DNA of 64,000 nt from Paenibacillus sp. OK003 (GCF_900109515.1 NZ_FOBD01000010.1:210954-274953), one strand, 5' to 3'. Positions 11,110 to 20,694 are shown, counted from the stretch's first letter. Translations and numbers: made by a program. Notes: generated from the letters alone by a model not told the origin.

Positions 11110-11703
11110 ATGAAGAAACCTATTATTGCTGTAGATATGGATGACACCATATGTCATCTGGTCAAGCGAGCCATCTATCATAACAATATCCATTTCCCAA
11201 CCCATCCGCTGCGATATGAGGATATGAAACATTGGGATACATCCCATTTGCGCCATCCGGATTGTACACATGATGTATTTTACGGTCGACCAGGGCTGTT
11301 TGAGGAACTGGAGATTTACGATGAATATGTGGTAGAAGAGGTGGAAAAGCTCCATCAAGCCTATGATCTGCTGATCCTAACCGCGGCTGAGCCCAAAACG
11401 GTTGTAGAGAAGTGGAATTGGCTTCAGAAGCACATGCCATACATATCTCCAGAACAGTTTATAACCTGTAAACGGAAAAACTTGATTAACTTCGATCTAT
11501 TAATTGATGATGGAGCACATAACCTGATACCCGCGCTGAATGACGGAAAAAAAGTCATCTGTATCCCTCATCCATGGAATATAAACGAACGGGAGCAGCA
11601 TCAGTTTCCGTTGATGACCTCTTGGAAAGGTGCAAAGGCTTATGTAGATCGTCTGCTTGAAAGAGAACATGAAGAGATTAAGTTTGATCCTGTAAAGAAA
11701 TGA
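11110..11703 (+). CDS. 5'(3')-deoxyribonucleotidase-like HAD hydrolase
   Basis: A 197-residue protein of the NT5C-type 5'-nucleotidase family within the HAD superfamily. It begins with the motif VDMDDTIC (nucleophile and acid aspartates), has LTAAEP as motif II and the acidic LIDDGAHN near residue 135 as the metal-binding motif. The family dephosphorylates deoxynucleoside monophosphates; the exact substrate is not certain. ATG 11110 follows GGAGGGG at proper distance and is preferred over the upstream start at 11086. It is convergent with the AraC gene, only about 30 bp away, with no clear terminator between. Confidence 0.82.
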   Translation: MKKPIIAVDMDDTICHLVKRAIYHNNIHFPTHPLRYEDMKHWDTSHLRHPDCTHDVFYGRPGLFEELEIYDEYVVEEVEKLHQAYDLLILTAAEPKTVVEKWNWLQKHMPYISPEQFITCKRKNLINFDLLIDDGAHNLIPALNDGKKVICIPHPWNINEREQHQFPLMTSWKGAKAYVDRLLEREHEEIKFDPVKK

Positions 11704-11735
11704 ACCCTGAGAAAGAACGGAAGGCAGGAATACAC

Positions 11736-12617
11736 TTAATTCAATGGTTCAGTTCTGAAGTTCCTGCGATAGCTCTGCGGGGTTTCTCCCGTAATTCGTT
11801 TAAAGACAGCGTAAAATGAATCTACATCCCGGTAACCTACAAGTTCAGCAATTAAACTGACTTTATGTTGTGAATTCTTCAGCAATTCACAGCTTTTTTG
11901 TATGCGCAAATGTTGTAGATAAGCACCAAATGTCCGCCCGGTATGGGTCACGAACATGCGCCCAATATGTCTTTCGCTCCAACCAGAAATACTCACCAGT
12001 TCGCTTAGACGGATTCGTTCGTTAACATGTTGGTCCAGGTAATGAAGGATATGTTCCATATCAGTCGCATTTTCCTTCTCTTTGCAGGTAGCTTGATGGA
12101 TCTGTCTGTAAGTCGTCACGACGAGTTGGCTAACAAGCGTATACAGGATCGTGGAAGAGCCGATTCCCGGAACGGCAGATTCGCGGTACAGTTTTACCAT
12201 TAATTCTTCCATCCGTTGGCTGTAATCTGTGATGGATACATAAGGAACCCGATTCTTTTCCAGGTCTGTCAGATGGTTTCGAATCTCCTGCTCCTGAATA
12301 ATAATGGACAGGGTGTGGATCAGTTCGGAATTGAACAGACAGTTATAGATAATGAGTGGATGCTCTGATACATTCGCAGTAGCTGGGCGGAATACATGAG
12401 GAACGCCGACTGGAATGACAAATAACATCCCTTTGTGTACCGGAATAATATCGTCACCAATGTGATGAAAGCCCTTTCCTTCTGCCACATAACTATACTC
12501 AACAAACTCGTGTGCGTGAAAGGGAACCATAAAATCCTCGGAACATCGGTTCACGAACAGCTTCAGATTATTCTGGAAAAAGGATTCACTCTTGAACAGC
12601 TGTATGGTTGGATTCAC
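11736..12617 (-). CDS. AraC family transcriptional regulator
   Basis: A 293-residue protein with an N-terminal cupin-like sensing domain (about 1-150) and a C-terminal AraC double helix-turn-helix (about 190-290, with SGWSERHIGRMFVTHTGRTF and GYRDVDSFYAVFKRITGETP). It is divergent from the alpha-L-rhamnosidase gene, and the intergenic space holds two direct repeats at helical spacing. It is therefore probably the activator of that gene, perhaps responding to rhamnose or a rhamnoside; the ligand is an inference from context. Confidence 0.9.
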   Translation of the reverse strand: MNPTIQLFKSESFFQNNLKLFVNRCSEDFMVPFHAHEFVEYSYVAEGKGFHHIGDDIIPVHKGMLFVIPVGVPHVFRPATANVSEHPLIIYNCLFNSELIHTLSIIIQEQEIRNHLTDLEKNRVPYVSITDYSQRMEELMVKLYRESAVPGIGSSTILYTLVSQLVVTTYRQIHQATCKEKENATDMEHILHYLDQHVNERIRLSELVSISGWSERHIGRMFVTHTGRTFGAYLQHLRIQKSCELLKNSQHKVSLIAELVGYRDVDSFYAVFKRITGETPQSYRRNFRTEPLN

Positions 12618-12646
12618 GGAATAGCCTCCTTAGTTGGAATGACCAG

Positions 12647-12711
12647 ATTACCGGGTTAAACTGTCCTCATTACCGGGTATTTCCGATCACAGAATCGATA
12701 TAATTATATCG
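12647..12711 (+). promoter_or_regulatory. AraC-type operator repeats and promoter of the rhamnosidase gene
   Basis: Two exact direct repeats ATTACCGGGT at 12647-12656 and 12669-12678 are 22 bp apart, two helical turns, the usual layout of an AraC-family site. A perfect -10 TATAAT (12699-12704) lies downstream, while the -35 position (12676-12681, GGTATT) is poor and overlaps the second repeat, as expected for an activator-dependent promoter. The -10 lies inside a perfect 16-bp palindrome (12696-12711), which may bind a further factor. Confidence 0.65.
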
Positions 12712-12754
12712 TAACCTTGAATTGGAAACCACGATGGAAAGGGATGTTTCTCTG

Positions 12755-15466
12755 ATGTTGACCGTAAGTCATCTGCGTTGTGAGTATAGAGTAAATCCGA
12801 TTGGACTAGATATCACGTCACCCAGATTAAGCTGGCATTTGCAATCCGATCACAGAAATTGTGTACAGTCAGATTATCAAATTCAGTTGTCACGAACGGA
12901 AGATTTTGCTCAGATTGAATGGGATTCCCACAAAAAGAGCTCTGATCAGTCCATTCATGTTGAACTGGAGCACTGGGTGCCAGAAGCACGAACCCGCTAC
13001 TATTATCGCATTCGTGCCTGGGATCGTGCAGGAGATGAATCGGACTGGTCGGAGTCAGCGTATTTCGAGACGGGATTCATGGGTAGTGAAGATGCCTGGC
13101 AGGCGGAGTGGATCACAGTCGATCCTTCCTCTCAGCAGGATGAGTCTTGCCCACGACTGCGTACCTCGTTTGAATTGAAAAGGCCTGTAGCTTCGGCAAG
13201 AATATATGTGACTGCACTTGGATTGTACGAACTTCATCTGAATAATCAGCGAGTGGGCGAAGCGTACTTCACCCCGGGCTGGACCAGTTATAGTAAGCGG
13301 TTGCAATATCAGGTTTATGATGTTACCGAACAGCTTCAGAATGGACAGAATATACTCGGTGCTTATCTGGGAGATGGCTGGTACAAAGGACATTTGGGAT
13401 GGGAGAAAAAGCAGGAGATATACGGTACGAACGTAGGCTTGCTGCTGGAACTTCATATTCATTATACCGATGGTTCAGAAGAACATATTATTTCGAATCG
13501 AAACTGGAAGAGTTCCCCCAGCGCCATTCGCAGCTCGGACATTTATATGGGCGAAACGTATGATGCACGTATGGAATCTGATTGGCAGGATTCATCCTCA
13601 GTCCAATGGTCGCCGGTACGTGTACTGGATCACTCCAAGGAGATTATTATTGCACAAGAGAACGTACCCGTAACGCCAATAGAGCAAATTAAACCGATCA
13701 CTTTGCTTACAACTCCACTGGGAGAGCGTGTGCTGGACATGGGACAGAATATGGTCGGTTGGGTGAGATTCAGCATTCAGGGTGAAGCGGGGCATACGGT
13801 TGAGTTGCTACATGCCGAGATATTGGATCATCAGGGTAATTTCTACACTGAAAACCTGCGTGGTGCAACGCAGTGCATCCGTTATACCCTAAAAGGCGCT
13901 GGAGTAGAGACGTACGAGCCACGTTTCACATTTCAGGGATTCCGTTATGTGAAGTTGATTGGATTCCCGGATGAGATTCGGCTTGAGGATTTCACCGGTG
14001 TAGTTCTGCATTCCAATATGGAGCGAACCGGTGATTTCAAAAGCTCCAGTCCACTCGTGAATCAGCTTCATCACAATATATTGTGGGGGCAAAAAGGGAA
14101 TTTCGTTGACGTACCGACAGATTGTCCGCAGCGTGATGAGCGGCTGGGCTGGACGGGAGACGCGCAGATGTTTATACGCACATCCTCATATCTGATGAAC
14201 ACAGCGCCTTTTTTCACCAAATGGCTGAGGGATCTGCAGGCCGATCAAGGAGAGGATGGAGGCATTCCTTTCTATGTTCCTGATTTGAGGAGCTCGACGT
14301 CAGACGGATGGGGGGATACGAATCATTCTTCCGCTGCCTGGGGGGACGCCGCAGTGATCTGTCCATGGACGATCTACGAGATGTACGGGGATGTCAGGCT
14401 GTTGGCCGAGCAATATGACAGCATGAAGCGCTGGATTAATTACATTCATGCTCAAGGAGAGAATCCTTACTTGTGGAATACGGGCTTCCACTTTGGTGAT
14501 TGGCTCGGGCTGGATTCCAAGCCGGACAGCTATATTGGGGCTACAGATAAGGATTTCGTAGCAACTGCATTCTATGCTTATTCGGTTTCTCTAACACGGA
14601 AGGCTGCTGAGGTGTTGGGGCATACGGAAGATGTAACTTATTATAATGAGCTGCATGACAACATTGTTGCTGCATTTCAAAATGAATTTGTGACACCAGC
14701 GGGCAAACTTGCAGTCCCCACACAGACCGCGCATGTGCTCGCTTTGCATTTTGACCTATTGGATTCTACAGCTCGGAAACGTACCATTGATCGATTGGGG
14801 AAACTGGTTGCCGATGCAGGAAACCACTTGACCACCGGTTTTGTTGGAACACCTTATCTGAATCCGGTATTGAGTGATACGGGGCATCATGATCTGGCCT
14901 ATACGCTGCTCTTTCAGGAAGATTATCCATCCTGGTTATATCAAGTGACACAAGGTGCGACTACGGTTTGGGAGCATTGGGACGGAATCAGGGAGGATGG
15001 CAGTCTGTGGAGTGCAGACATGAATTCCTTCAACCATTATGCTTACGGCGCCATAGGGGAGTGGTTATATCGTTATGTTGCCGGAATTAACACAGATGAG
15101 CATGAGCCAGGATTCCGCATCGTACACATCGAGCCCAAACCAGGACCAGGACTGGATTGGGTGGAAGCGAGTTTCGAGACCATGTACGGTTCTGTCACAT
15201 CCAACTGGTATCGCCGCGATAATAACGAGATCGAGGTTCGTGTGACCATACCTGCCAATACGACGGGCACGGTTCTTCTTCCTGGAGCAGATGTGCAGAC
15301 GGTTCTGGAGAACGGAAAAGCTTTGGCCCAAGTAGCGGACATTCATGAAATTCAAACGCAAGCATCAGATGTACGAATTGCTCTGGGCTCAGGAAGCTAC
15401 CAATTCACATACAAGGTAGTTAAAACAGAGCAGGAATTGCAGGCGCAACAGGTGGAATCAGTATAA
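12755..15466 (+). CDS. alpha-L-rhamnosidase, GH78
   Basis: Removes terminal alpha-L-rhamnose from glycosides. The 903-residue protein has the GH78 layout: N-terminal beta-sandwich domains (VSHLRCEYRVNPIGLD is the typical opening), a concanavalin-like domain near residues 300-400, the (alpha/alpha)6 catalytic domain (about 420-780) with the signature PTDCPQRDERLGWTGDAQ, and a C-terminal beta-sandwich. No signal peptide is seen, so it is probably cytosolic. Start is uncertain: ATG 12755 matches the family opening and has GGAAAGGG 11 nt upstream; ATG 12734 and TTG 12722 are alternatives in frame. A single-gene unit, divergent from its probable AraC activator. Confidence 0.93.
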   Translation: MLTVSHLRCEYRVNPIGLDITSPRLSWHLQSDHRNCVQSDYQIQLSRTEDFAQIEWDSHKKSSDQSIHVELEHWVPEARTRYYYRIRAWDRAGDESDWSESAYFETGFMGSEDAWQAEWITVDPSSQQDESCPRLRTSFELKRPVASARIYVTALGLYELHLNNQRVGEAYFTPGWTSYSKRLQYQVYDVTEQLQNGQNILGAYLGDGWYKGHLGWEKKQEIYGTNVGLLLELHIHYTDGSEEHIISNRNWKSSPSAIRSSDIYMGETYDARMESDWQDSSSVQWSPVRVLDHSKEIIIAQENVPVTPIEQIKPITLLTTPLGERVLDMGQNMVGWVRFSIQGEAGHTVELLHAEILDHQGNFYTENLRGATQCIRYTLKGAGVETYEPRFTFQGFRYVKLIGFPDEIRLEDFTGVVLHSNMERTGDFKSSSPLVNQLHHNILWGQKGNFVDVPTDCPQRDERLGWTGDAQMFIRTSSYLMNTAPFFTKWLRDLQADQGEDGGIPFYVPDLRSSTSDGWGDTNHSSAAWGDAAVICPWTIYEMYGDVRLLAEQYDSMKRWINYIHAQGENPYLWNTGFHFGDWLGLDSKPDSYIGATDKDFVATAFYAYSVSLTRKAAEVLGHTEDVTYYNELHDNIVAAFQNEFVTPAGKLAVPTQTAHVLALHFDLLDSTARKRTIDRLGKLVADAGNHLTTGFVGTPYLNPVLSDTGHHDLAYTLLFQEDYPSWLYQVTQGATTVWEHWDGIREDGSLWSADMNSFNHYAYGAIGEWLYRYVAGINTDEHEPGFRIVHIEPKPGPGLDWVEASFETMYGSVTSNWYRRDNNEIEVRVTIPANTTGTVLLPGADVQTVLENGKALAQVADIHEIQTQASDVRIALGSGSYQFTYKVVKTEQELQAQQVESV

Positions 15467-15535
15467 CTGGTGTGCATTAGAGGAATAAGCAAGCAGGATC
15501 ATGAACTATTATAATAGCGAAAGCTGGACCGAGTA

Positions 15536-15568
15536 GAGGATCTGCCCACGCAGGTTCTCTTTTTTTTA
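15536..15568 (+). terminator. terminator after the rhamnosidase gene
   Basis: Stem GAGGATCTGC (15536-15545) with GCAGGTTCTC (15550-15559), two G-T pairs, CCAC-type loop and eight T residues. Confidence 0.85.
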
Positions 15569-15608
15569 CTTGAATAGAGACATTATGAGTAAGGAGGACG
15601 TATGCAGA

Positions 15609-16136
15609 ATGAGCAAAGAAAAAGTTAGAATGGTTAAACCTTCAGCTGAATATAAAGAAACGTATGTGGCATTTTATGAAGATTGGGTTGCAAGCGGAGA
15701 ATCAATGGTACCGTGGGTCATTTCGAAAGAACCCTATCCTTTTGAAGAGATGTTAGCTTTTTTGGAGCGCAGCGAACAAGGCATCGATATCCCGGAAGGC
15801 TGGGTCAGGGACAGTACATACTGGCTCGTGACGGAGAGTGAGCGAGTGGTGGGAGCCGTAAATATACGACATGAATTGAATGAGAATCTGTTCCATAGCG
15901 GAGGGCATATTGGTTATGGAATTCGTCCAAGCGAGCGTCAGAATGGATACGGTGCGGAGATCCTCAAGCTTTCCTTGGAAATTACCAAAGATCTCGGAAT
16001 TACCAAAGTATTAGTCGTATGTGACGCCCATAATGAGGCATCCAGAAGAGTTATTCTTCGTAACGGGGGCATTCAGGATCAAAACTATGTAGAGCCTGAC
16101 GGAAATATCGTTGAGCGGTTCTGGATAGGTAAATAG
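15609..16136 (+). CDS. GNAT family N-acetyltransferase
   Basis: A 175-residue single-domain GNAT protein. The acetyl-CoA-binding region is GYGIRPSERQNGYGAEILKL (about residues 104-123), followed by the typical beta-strand and VCDAHNEASRRVILRNGG. Substrate unknown. ATG 15609 is chosen because GGAGG (15593-15597) lies 11 nt upstream; an upstream in-frame ATG at 15585 has no ribosome binding site. The start lies only about 40 bp past the terminator of the rhamnosidase gene, so its promoter must overlap that region. Confidence 0.85.
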   Translation: MSKEKVRMVKPSAEYKETYVAFYEDWVASGESMVPWVISKEPYPFEEMLAFLERSEQGIDIPEGWVRDSTYWLVTESERVVGAVNIRHELNENLFHSGGHIGYGIRPSERQNGYGAEILKLSLEITKDLGITKVLVVCDAHNEASRRVILRNGGIQDQNYVEPDGNIVERFWIGK

Positions 16137-16287
16137 CTATTGTCGAATAATGCTGAATGTTGTAGTAATTTAACAAAAATAATATAGATCATGATTGTAT
16201 TACTAACGTCTGCTGATTAAAATAAAACTTAGAATCTGGATTGCGGCCGGAAACTATCATCCTATCAGGCATAAGTGAGGTTTTATT

Positions 16288-17376
16288 ATGAATCAACCGG
16301 TTAATCGGCCCCGGCGTATTGAGTATCTGGATCTCTATCGTGCTTTTGCAATTATGGCAGTGGTCGCTATTCATGCGACTTCAACAGCAGTTACACATTA
16401 TCCCAAGCACAGTTTGGATCATGACTTTTACTATTTTTGGAACAGCTTTCTGCAATTCGCAGTACCTGCATTTCTGTTTCTCTCGTCGTTGGTGTTGTTC
16501 TACAATTACAGCTCCAAGATGAAGGAAAAAGGCTGGATGCCCGCTTTTTATAAAAAGCGATTATTTTATGTTTTTGTGCCTTATCTGGCCTGGTCACTCA
16601 TTTATTTTATCGTCAAACAATGGCTAGCAGGCAAAGAGCCTTTGGCACATTTGAAGCAGTTCTCGGAGCAATTGTTAACCGGTACTGCACATACGCATTT
16701 ATATTTTTTTCTGATTATTTTGCAATTTTATGTGGTTTTTCCACTGCTTCTTTCGTTAACACGTTATCGTGTATTTAATCGATATTTACCTTTGTTCTTT
16801 ATTGCCGCGCAGGCTGTTTTTTACGCACTGCATTTGCAGTTTCATTTCTCACGGATGGGGAGTTTGCTGCCCAGTTACCTGATTGTTATTGGATTCGGTG
16901 CATGGATCGGGTTGAACTTCGATGCGGCATTGAAGAAATTGATCTCGTACCGTTATGTGCTGATTGCTGCATTGTTGAGCGGAGGAGCAGTGTTTATTTA
17001 CGGTAATACTTATATAAAAACGGCTTTCGCCGCAACTCCGGCGCTAACCTATACGTTGCTATTTCTATTCCGTAATCTGTTTACCCTCTCAGCCTGCTTA
17101 CTCTTACTGATCGTATGTGAACGAATAGGTGCATGGAAACAGAATGGATCTAATCGGACAACTCGCATTCTGAACTCTTTGGGTACGGTGGCGTTTGGTG
17201 TATTTTTAATACACCCATTAGTGCTCTTGTTCTGGAGAAGAGAGCTTTCCGTGGAACTCGCTCCACACTTCAGCCTTGGCATTATGCTGTCTTATGTTGT
17301 GGCGATTTTGCTCTCATGGATGATTGCCATGGGACTTAGAAGAATGAAGTGGGGATGGGTTCTGATCGGACGTTAA
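16288..17376 (+). CDS. acyltransferase family 3 membrane protein
   Basis: A 362-residue polytopic membrane protein with about ten hydrophobic segments. The N-terminal RRIEYLDLYRAFAIMAVVAI motif with a following histidine (H in IHATS) is typical of acyltransferase-3 proteins that O-acetylate cell-wall or exported polysaccharides or secondary metabolites. Closest general type is the IcaC/YkrP-like branch rather than the SGNH-fused OafA type, as no extracellular esterase domain is present. The acceptor cannot be deduced. The following hairpin shows it is a single-gene unit. Confidence 0.83.
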   Translation: MNQPVNRPRRIEYLDLYRAFAIMAVVAIHATSTAVTHYPKHSLDHDFYYFWNSFLQFAVPAFLFLSSLVLFYNYSSKMKEKGWMPAFYKKRLFYVFVPYLAWSLIYFIVKQWLAGKEPLAHLKQFSEQLLTGTAHTHLYFFLIILQFYVVFPLLLSLTRYRVFNRYLPLFFIAAQAVFYALHLQFHFSRMGSLLPSYLIVIGFGAWIGLNFDAALKKLISYRYVLIAALLSGGAVFIYGNTYIKTAFAATPALTYTLLFLFRNLFTLSACLLLLIVCERIGAWKQNGSNRTTRILNSLGTVAFGVFLIHPLVLLFWRRELSVELAPHFSLGIMLSYVVAILLSWMIAMGLRRMKWGWVLIGR

Positions 17377-17419
17377 CGTTGGGCAGACTATGAAACGATG
17401 AATATGAAGTAAAACCGAA

Positions 17420-17475
17420 GAAGAGATTTCAAGCCCTGTAATTTTCAGCGGATGGCTTGAGATCTCTTCTTTATT
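17420..17475 (+). terminator. terminator after acyltransferase-3 gene
   Basis: Long stem: GAAGAGATTTCAAGCC (17420-17435) pairs with GGCTTGAGATCTCTTC (17454-17469) with a single internal mismatch, then a short T-rich tail. Confidence 0.8.
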
Positions 17476-17556
17476 TGCCCAAGAGGCGTTATTATGGACT
17501 AATGTCCATAAAATTCAAGTAATGGAATACATATTGTTAATGTCAGGAGTGGTGGC

Positions 17557-18117
17557 ATGAAGTTTATCATTATTTTTGGTCCACAGGCTGTAGGGAAAAT
17601 GACGGTGGGTCAGGAATTGGAGAAGATCACCGATCTGAAATTATTTCACAATCACATGACAATTGAACTGGTGTCACCTTATTTTAGCTATGGCACGCCT
17701 CAAGGGAAGAGACTGGTTAATCTGTTCCGTCAGGAGATTTTTGAAGAAGTGGCGAAGAGCGAGCTGCCCGGTTTGATTTTTACATTTGTATGGGCATTCG
17801 ATATGAAAGAGGATTGGGAGTACATTCGCAAAGTCAGTGCGTTGTTCGAGTCCAGAGGTGCAGAGGTATGTTATGTTGAACTGGAGGCTGATCCGACGGA
17901 ACGACTGGAGCGTAACAAGAGTCCACATCGGCTGTTGCACAAAGCAACGAAGCGTAATATCGAATGGTCTGAGCAGGATCTGCTTTCGAGCATGGAGAAA
18001 TATCGATTAAACTCAGAGCCCGGAGAAATTACGCATGAGCATTATATTCGTATTAATAACACAGACAAGAGCCCGAAAGACGTGGCGCAGCTAATCCAAG
18101 AACGATTCAAACTGTAA
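17557..18117 (+). CDS. P-loop NTPase of shikimate kinase-like fold
   Basis: A 186-residue protein starting with the Walker A motif GPQAVGKMT (residues 8-16), in the fold of shikimate or nucleoside kinases. A lid-like segment ERLERNKSPHR is near residue 115. It lacks the other residues that would identify shikimate kinase, so the phosphate acceptor is unknown. Proteins of this type are often stand-alone in Bacillales. A possible unit with the small membrane protein 21 bp downstream. Start ATG follows CAGGAGTGG. Confidence 0.75.
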   Translation: MKFIIIFGPQAVGKMTVGQELEKITDLKLFHNHMTIELVSPYFSYGTPQGKRLVNLFRQEIFEEVAKSELPGLIFTFVWAFDMKEDWEYIRKVSALFESRGAEVCYVELEADPTERLERNKSPHRLLHKATKRNIEWSEQDLLSSMEKYRLNSEPGEITHEHYIRINNTDKSPKDVAQLIQERFKL

Positions 18118-18138
18118 TTGAAAGTGGAGGGGAAAAGC

Positions 18139-18444
18139 ATGTATCTCATTTTGGCTCTAGTAGTAGGATTTGTTCTGTGTCTTCTGATCCCATATGGTAC
18201 GATTCTGGCAGGCGCGATTATATTTGCACTTGTTGCAGACAATTATCGTCAGACCATGAGTATGCGCGAGGATATTCGTTCCATTAAGCATCATCTGGGA
18301 CTGATGCACAAGGGTGAAGCGGAAGAGTACCAGATCGATAAACAGTTAACGGATATCGAACACTTGGATTCGGACCAGTTGAAGATCATTAATCGAAGAA
18401 TTGAAGCAGAGCTGGAGAAGGAAAGCAAAAAGAATAAATCATGA
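18139..18444 (+). CDS. small membrane-anchored coiled-coil protein, unknown
   Basis: A 101-residue protein. Residues 1-35 hold one long or two short hydrophobic segments (LILALVVGFVLCLLIPYG), and the rest is charged and helix-forming, ending in a Lys/Glu-rich tail, so a coiled coil on the cytosolic side is likely. I do not recognise a family. ATG 18139 follows GGAGGGG (18126-18132) and is preferred to the TTG at 18118. It follows the P-loop gene closely and may be co-transcribed with it and with the methyltransferase 30 bp downstream. Confidence 0.7.
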   Translation: MYLILALVVGFVLCLLIPYGTILAGAIIFALVADNYRQTMSMREDIRSIKHHLGLMHKGEAEEYQIDKQLTDIEHLDSDQLKIINRRIEAELEKESKKNKS

Positions 18445-18473
18445 TCAAACACTACACCTAAAGGGAGAATCGA

Positions 18474-19256
18474 ATGACCATTGATATAGATAATGCTGAA
18501 GAATACGATAACCCCGCTTTATACGATCAGGAGAATAATGCATACCTGGAAGATGTGAAATTCCTATCCAAATGGGCTGCAAAAGCTGATGGCGTGATTA
18601 TTGACATCGCTTGTGGTACAGGAAGGGCGACGATTCCATTAGCTTTGGAAGGCCATCATCTTATCGGTGTGGATCTCCATGAAGGAATGTTAGCAGAAGC
18701 AAGAAACAAAGCAGAACATCTTCAATTAGCCATTGAGTGGGTGGAACAGGATTGTTCCAAACTGCAATTAAATGTGACAAGCCCAATGATTTACTCCATC
18801 GGCAATTCGTTTCAACATTTCCTGACCAATGAAGACCAGGACGGATTATTATCCTCAGTGAACAAACATTTGGAGATGGGAGGCATTTTTATTTTTGGTA
18901 CTCGCTTCCCGAGCACAGAGGAATTGTTACAACCTCCGACTGAAGAATACTGGAGAAGTTATGTCGATAGTGAAACCCATAATACTGTTGATGTATATAC
19001 CATCAGCCGCTATAATTCAGTCCAGCAGATCCAGCACTATACTACAACAAGGAAGATGAAGGATGGGAATGGAAATATCATCAGCGAAACAAGTACCAAC
19101 ATCCGTTTGAGATATACATACCCCCAAGAGATGAAGCGTATATTAGGCGCAAATGGTTTCGAAATTTTACATTTCTATAAGGATTGGCAGGGTACGCCAT
19201 TGACTGATGAGAGTTATGAGATGATATATGTCTGCAAAAAAGTGAGCAAAGCGTGA
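18474..19256 (+). CDS. class I SAM-dependent methyltransferase
   Basis: A 260-residue protein with the SAM-binding motif I IIDIACGTGRATIPLA (about residues 43-58), the acidic end of strand beta2 (GVDLHEGML) and motif IV-like SIGNSFQHF. The C-terminal half is the usual substrate region and gives no specificity. The start follows AAAGGGAG. The substrate is unknown; related proteins range from small-molecule to quinone methyltransferases. Confidence 0.83.
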   Translation: MTIDIDNAEEYDNPALYDQENNAYLEDVKFLSKWAAKADGVIIDIACGTGRATIPLALEGHHLIGVDLHEGMLAEARNKAEHLQLAIEWVEQDCSKLQLNVTSPMIYSIGNSFQHFLTNEDQDGLLSSVNKHLEMGGIFIFGTRFPSTEELLQPPTEEYWRSYVDSETHNTVDVYTISRYNSVQQIQHYTTTRKMKDGNGNIISETSTNIRLRYTYPQEMKRILGANGFEILHFYKDWQGTPLTDESYEMIYVCKKVSKA

Positions 19257-19311
19257 CAAAAAAATGATAATTGATTTTTTTGTATGCATTTCTTCATCAT
19301 TCGGACACATT

Positions 19312-19340
19312 AAGTCCTCCTCTTATGCGGGGCTTTTTTG
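19312..19340 (+). terminator. probable terminator after the methyltransferase gene
   Basis: Stem AAGTCC (19312-19317) with GGGCTT (19330-19335), one T-G pair, followed by TTTTTT. The remainder of the stretch to 19729 has no gene or structure that I can support. Confidence 0.55.
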
Positions 19341-19729
19341 TTTATTTATGATCCGGATTCGACAGGATTTTAAGCAGCATATAAGCAAAAATATAGACAA
19401 TAAGTGCAAGCACTTTTACTCTGGAATGACTCGGAAGCGCTCATGAATGCATCTATTAATTTTGGTTTATATGGACGAATTGAAAAGCGAGTAGTGGGCT
19501 GTCTGATACAGATCAGAAGCATATAGGTATTGAAATTCTGGATTTGGTGCTCTCGGTGCAAGTATAATTCCCTGAATAAGGCGTCATGCTAAAGGAGTGG
19601 TTTGTATGGGAAGGTAGATCGATACAGATTCAATATGCACAAACAGAAAAAAACACAAAGCAGATAAACAGATTCATTTAGGCGTTTAAAATGTAGTTTG
19701 CTAGGGGAAAAGCATCATCGATTTTTTTG

Positions 19730-19833
19730 TTGCACAATGTAGAAAAATGTAATACCATGAACGCACATATAGTTAACATTGAAGTGAAATGGGCAAGGCC
19801 AGTGACCTCGTGGAAGGTACGGTTTGCCTTTTT
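19730..19833 (+). promoter_or_regulatory. leader of antiterminator gene 2: weak promoter and terminator
   Basis: Possible -35 TTGCAC (19730-19735) and -10 TACCAT (19753-19758) with 17-bp spacing. Downstream, GGCAAGGCC (19792-19800) can pair, with one bulge, with GGTTTGCC (19821-19828), followed by TTTTT. Unlike the other leaders, no convincing RAT is visible here, so this may be a plain attenuator or a diverged RAT. Confidence 0.45.
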
Positions 19834-19854
19834 CTGTATATTGGAGTGGATAAA

Positions 19855-20694
19855 GTGAAGATCGAGAAAGTGTTAAACAATAATGCTGTAGTTGCGATGA
19901 AAGACGAGCGTGAAGTCATTGTCATTGGCCGGGGAATTGCTTTTCAGAAGCGAGCTGGTGATGAGGTGTCCGAGCAGCATATTGATAAGATATTTACTTT
20001 ACAGAATGAAGATATTCAGGAAAATTTCAAGGCATTAATCGCGAGCATACCACTGGAATACATGAAAGTGTCTGAGGAGATTATTGCCTACGCCAAGCTG
20101 AAACTTGGGAAAAAGCTAAACGAGAGCATCTATCTGCATCTGACGGATCATATTCATTTTGCTATCGAACGTTATCGTAACCATCTGCCCATCCGTAATG
20201 GATTGCTCTGGGAGACCAAGCAGCTCTACAAGGATGAATATGAGGTAGGGCTGGAAGCGCTAAATATGATTTGTGATCAGTTTGGTGTGCTTTTGCCGGA
20301 GGATGAGGCAGGGTTCATGGCCCTTCATTTTGTCAATGCGGCACTAAACGAAGAGATGCCTAACATCCGAAGTATGACTCAGGTTATGCAGGAGATTTTG
20401 ACGATCATCAAATATCATTTCAAAATGGACTTTGACGAGAACTCACTGAATTATTATCGATTTGTGACCCATCTGAAGTTTTTCGCTCAGCGGCTGGTAA
20501 AAGGAAAGCATTATAAAAGCAACAACGACGATGAGTTATTCGAGATGATTCAGAAAAAGTATCCTGAAGCGCACAAGTGCTCGGAGAAAATTAAAAAGTT
20601 TATTGAAAATAACTACACGTATCAACTGACTGACGAAGAAATGATGTATTTAACCATTCATATCGAGCGCGTGGTGCATGCCACATCGGAGTAA
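19855..20694 (+). CDS. BglG/LicT family transcriptional antiterminator 2
   Basis: A 279-residue antiterminator with CAT RNA-binding domain (1-55, IEKVLNNNAVVAM) and two PRDs retaining the regulatory histidines (H99, H158, H206, H269). GTG 19855 is chosen: it has GGAG 8 nt upstream and gives the normal family start, whereas the ATG at 19789 lies within the leader terminator. It is paralogous to the protein at 6557 and precedes a second permease and glucosidase. Whether each antiterminator is dedicated to its own operon cannot be read from sequence. Confidence 0.9.
   Translation: MKIEKVLNNNAVVAMKDEREVIVIGRGIAFQKRAGDEVSEQHIDKIFTLQNEDIQENFKALIASIPLEYMKVSEEIIAYAKLKLGKKLNESIYLHLTDHIHFAIERYRNHLPIRNGLLWETKQLYKDEYEVGLEALNMICDQFGVLLPEDEAGFMALHFVNAALNEEMPNIRSMTQVMQEILTIIKYHFKMDFDENSLNYYRFVTHLKFFAQRLVKGKHYKSNNDDELFEMIQKKYPEAHKCSEKIKKFIENNYTYQLTDEEMMYLTIHIERVVHATSE

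Noticed and set aside
19264..19446. 60-codon ORF after the methyltransferase gene
   Set aside because: No ribosome binding site, overlaps a terminator and shows no recognisable protein pattern.
19789..19854. N-terminal extension of the second antiterminator from ATG 19789
   Set aside because: The extension lies inside a terminator-like leader and has no homology to the CAT domain; GTG 19855 with GGAG gives the normal family start.
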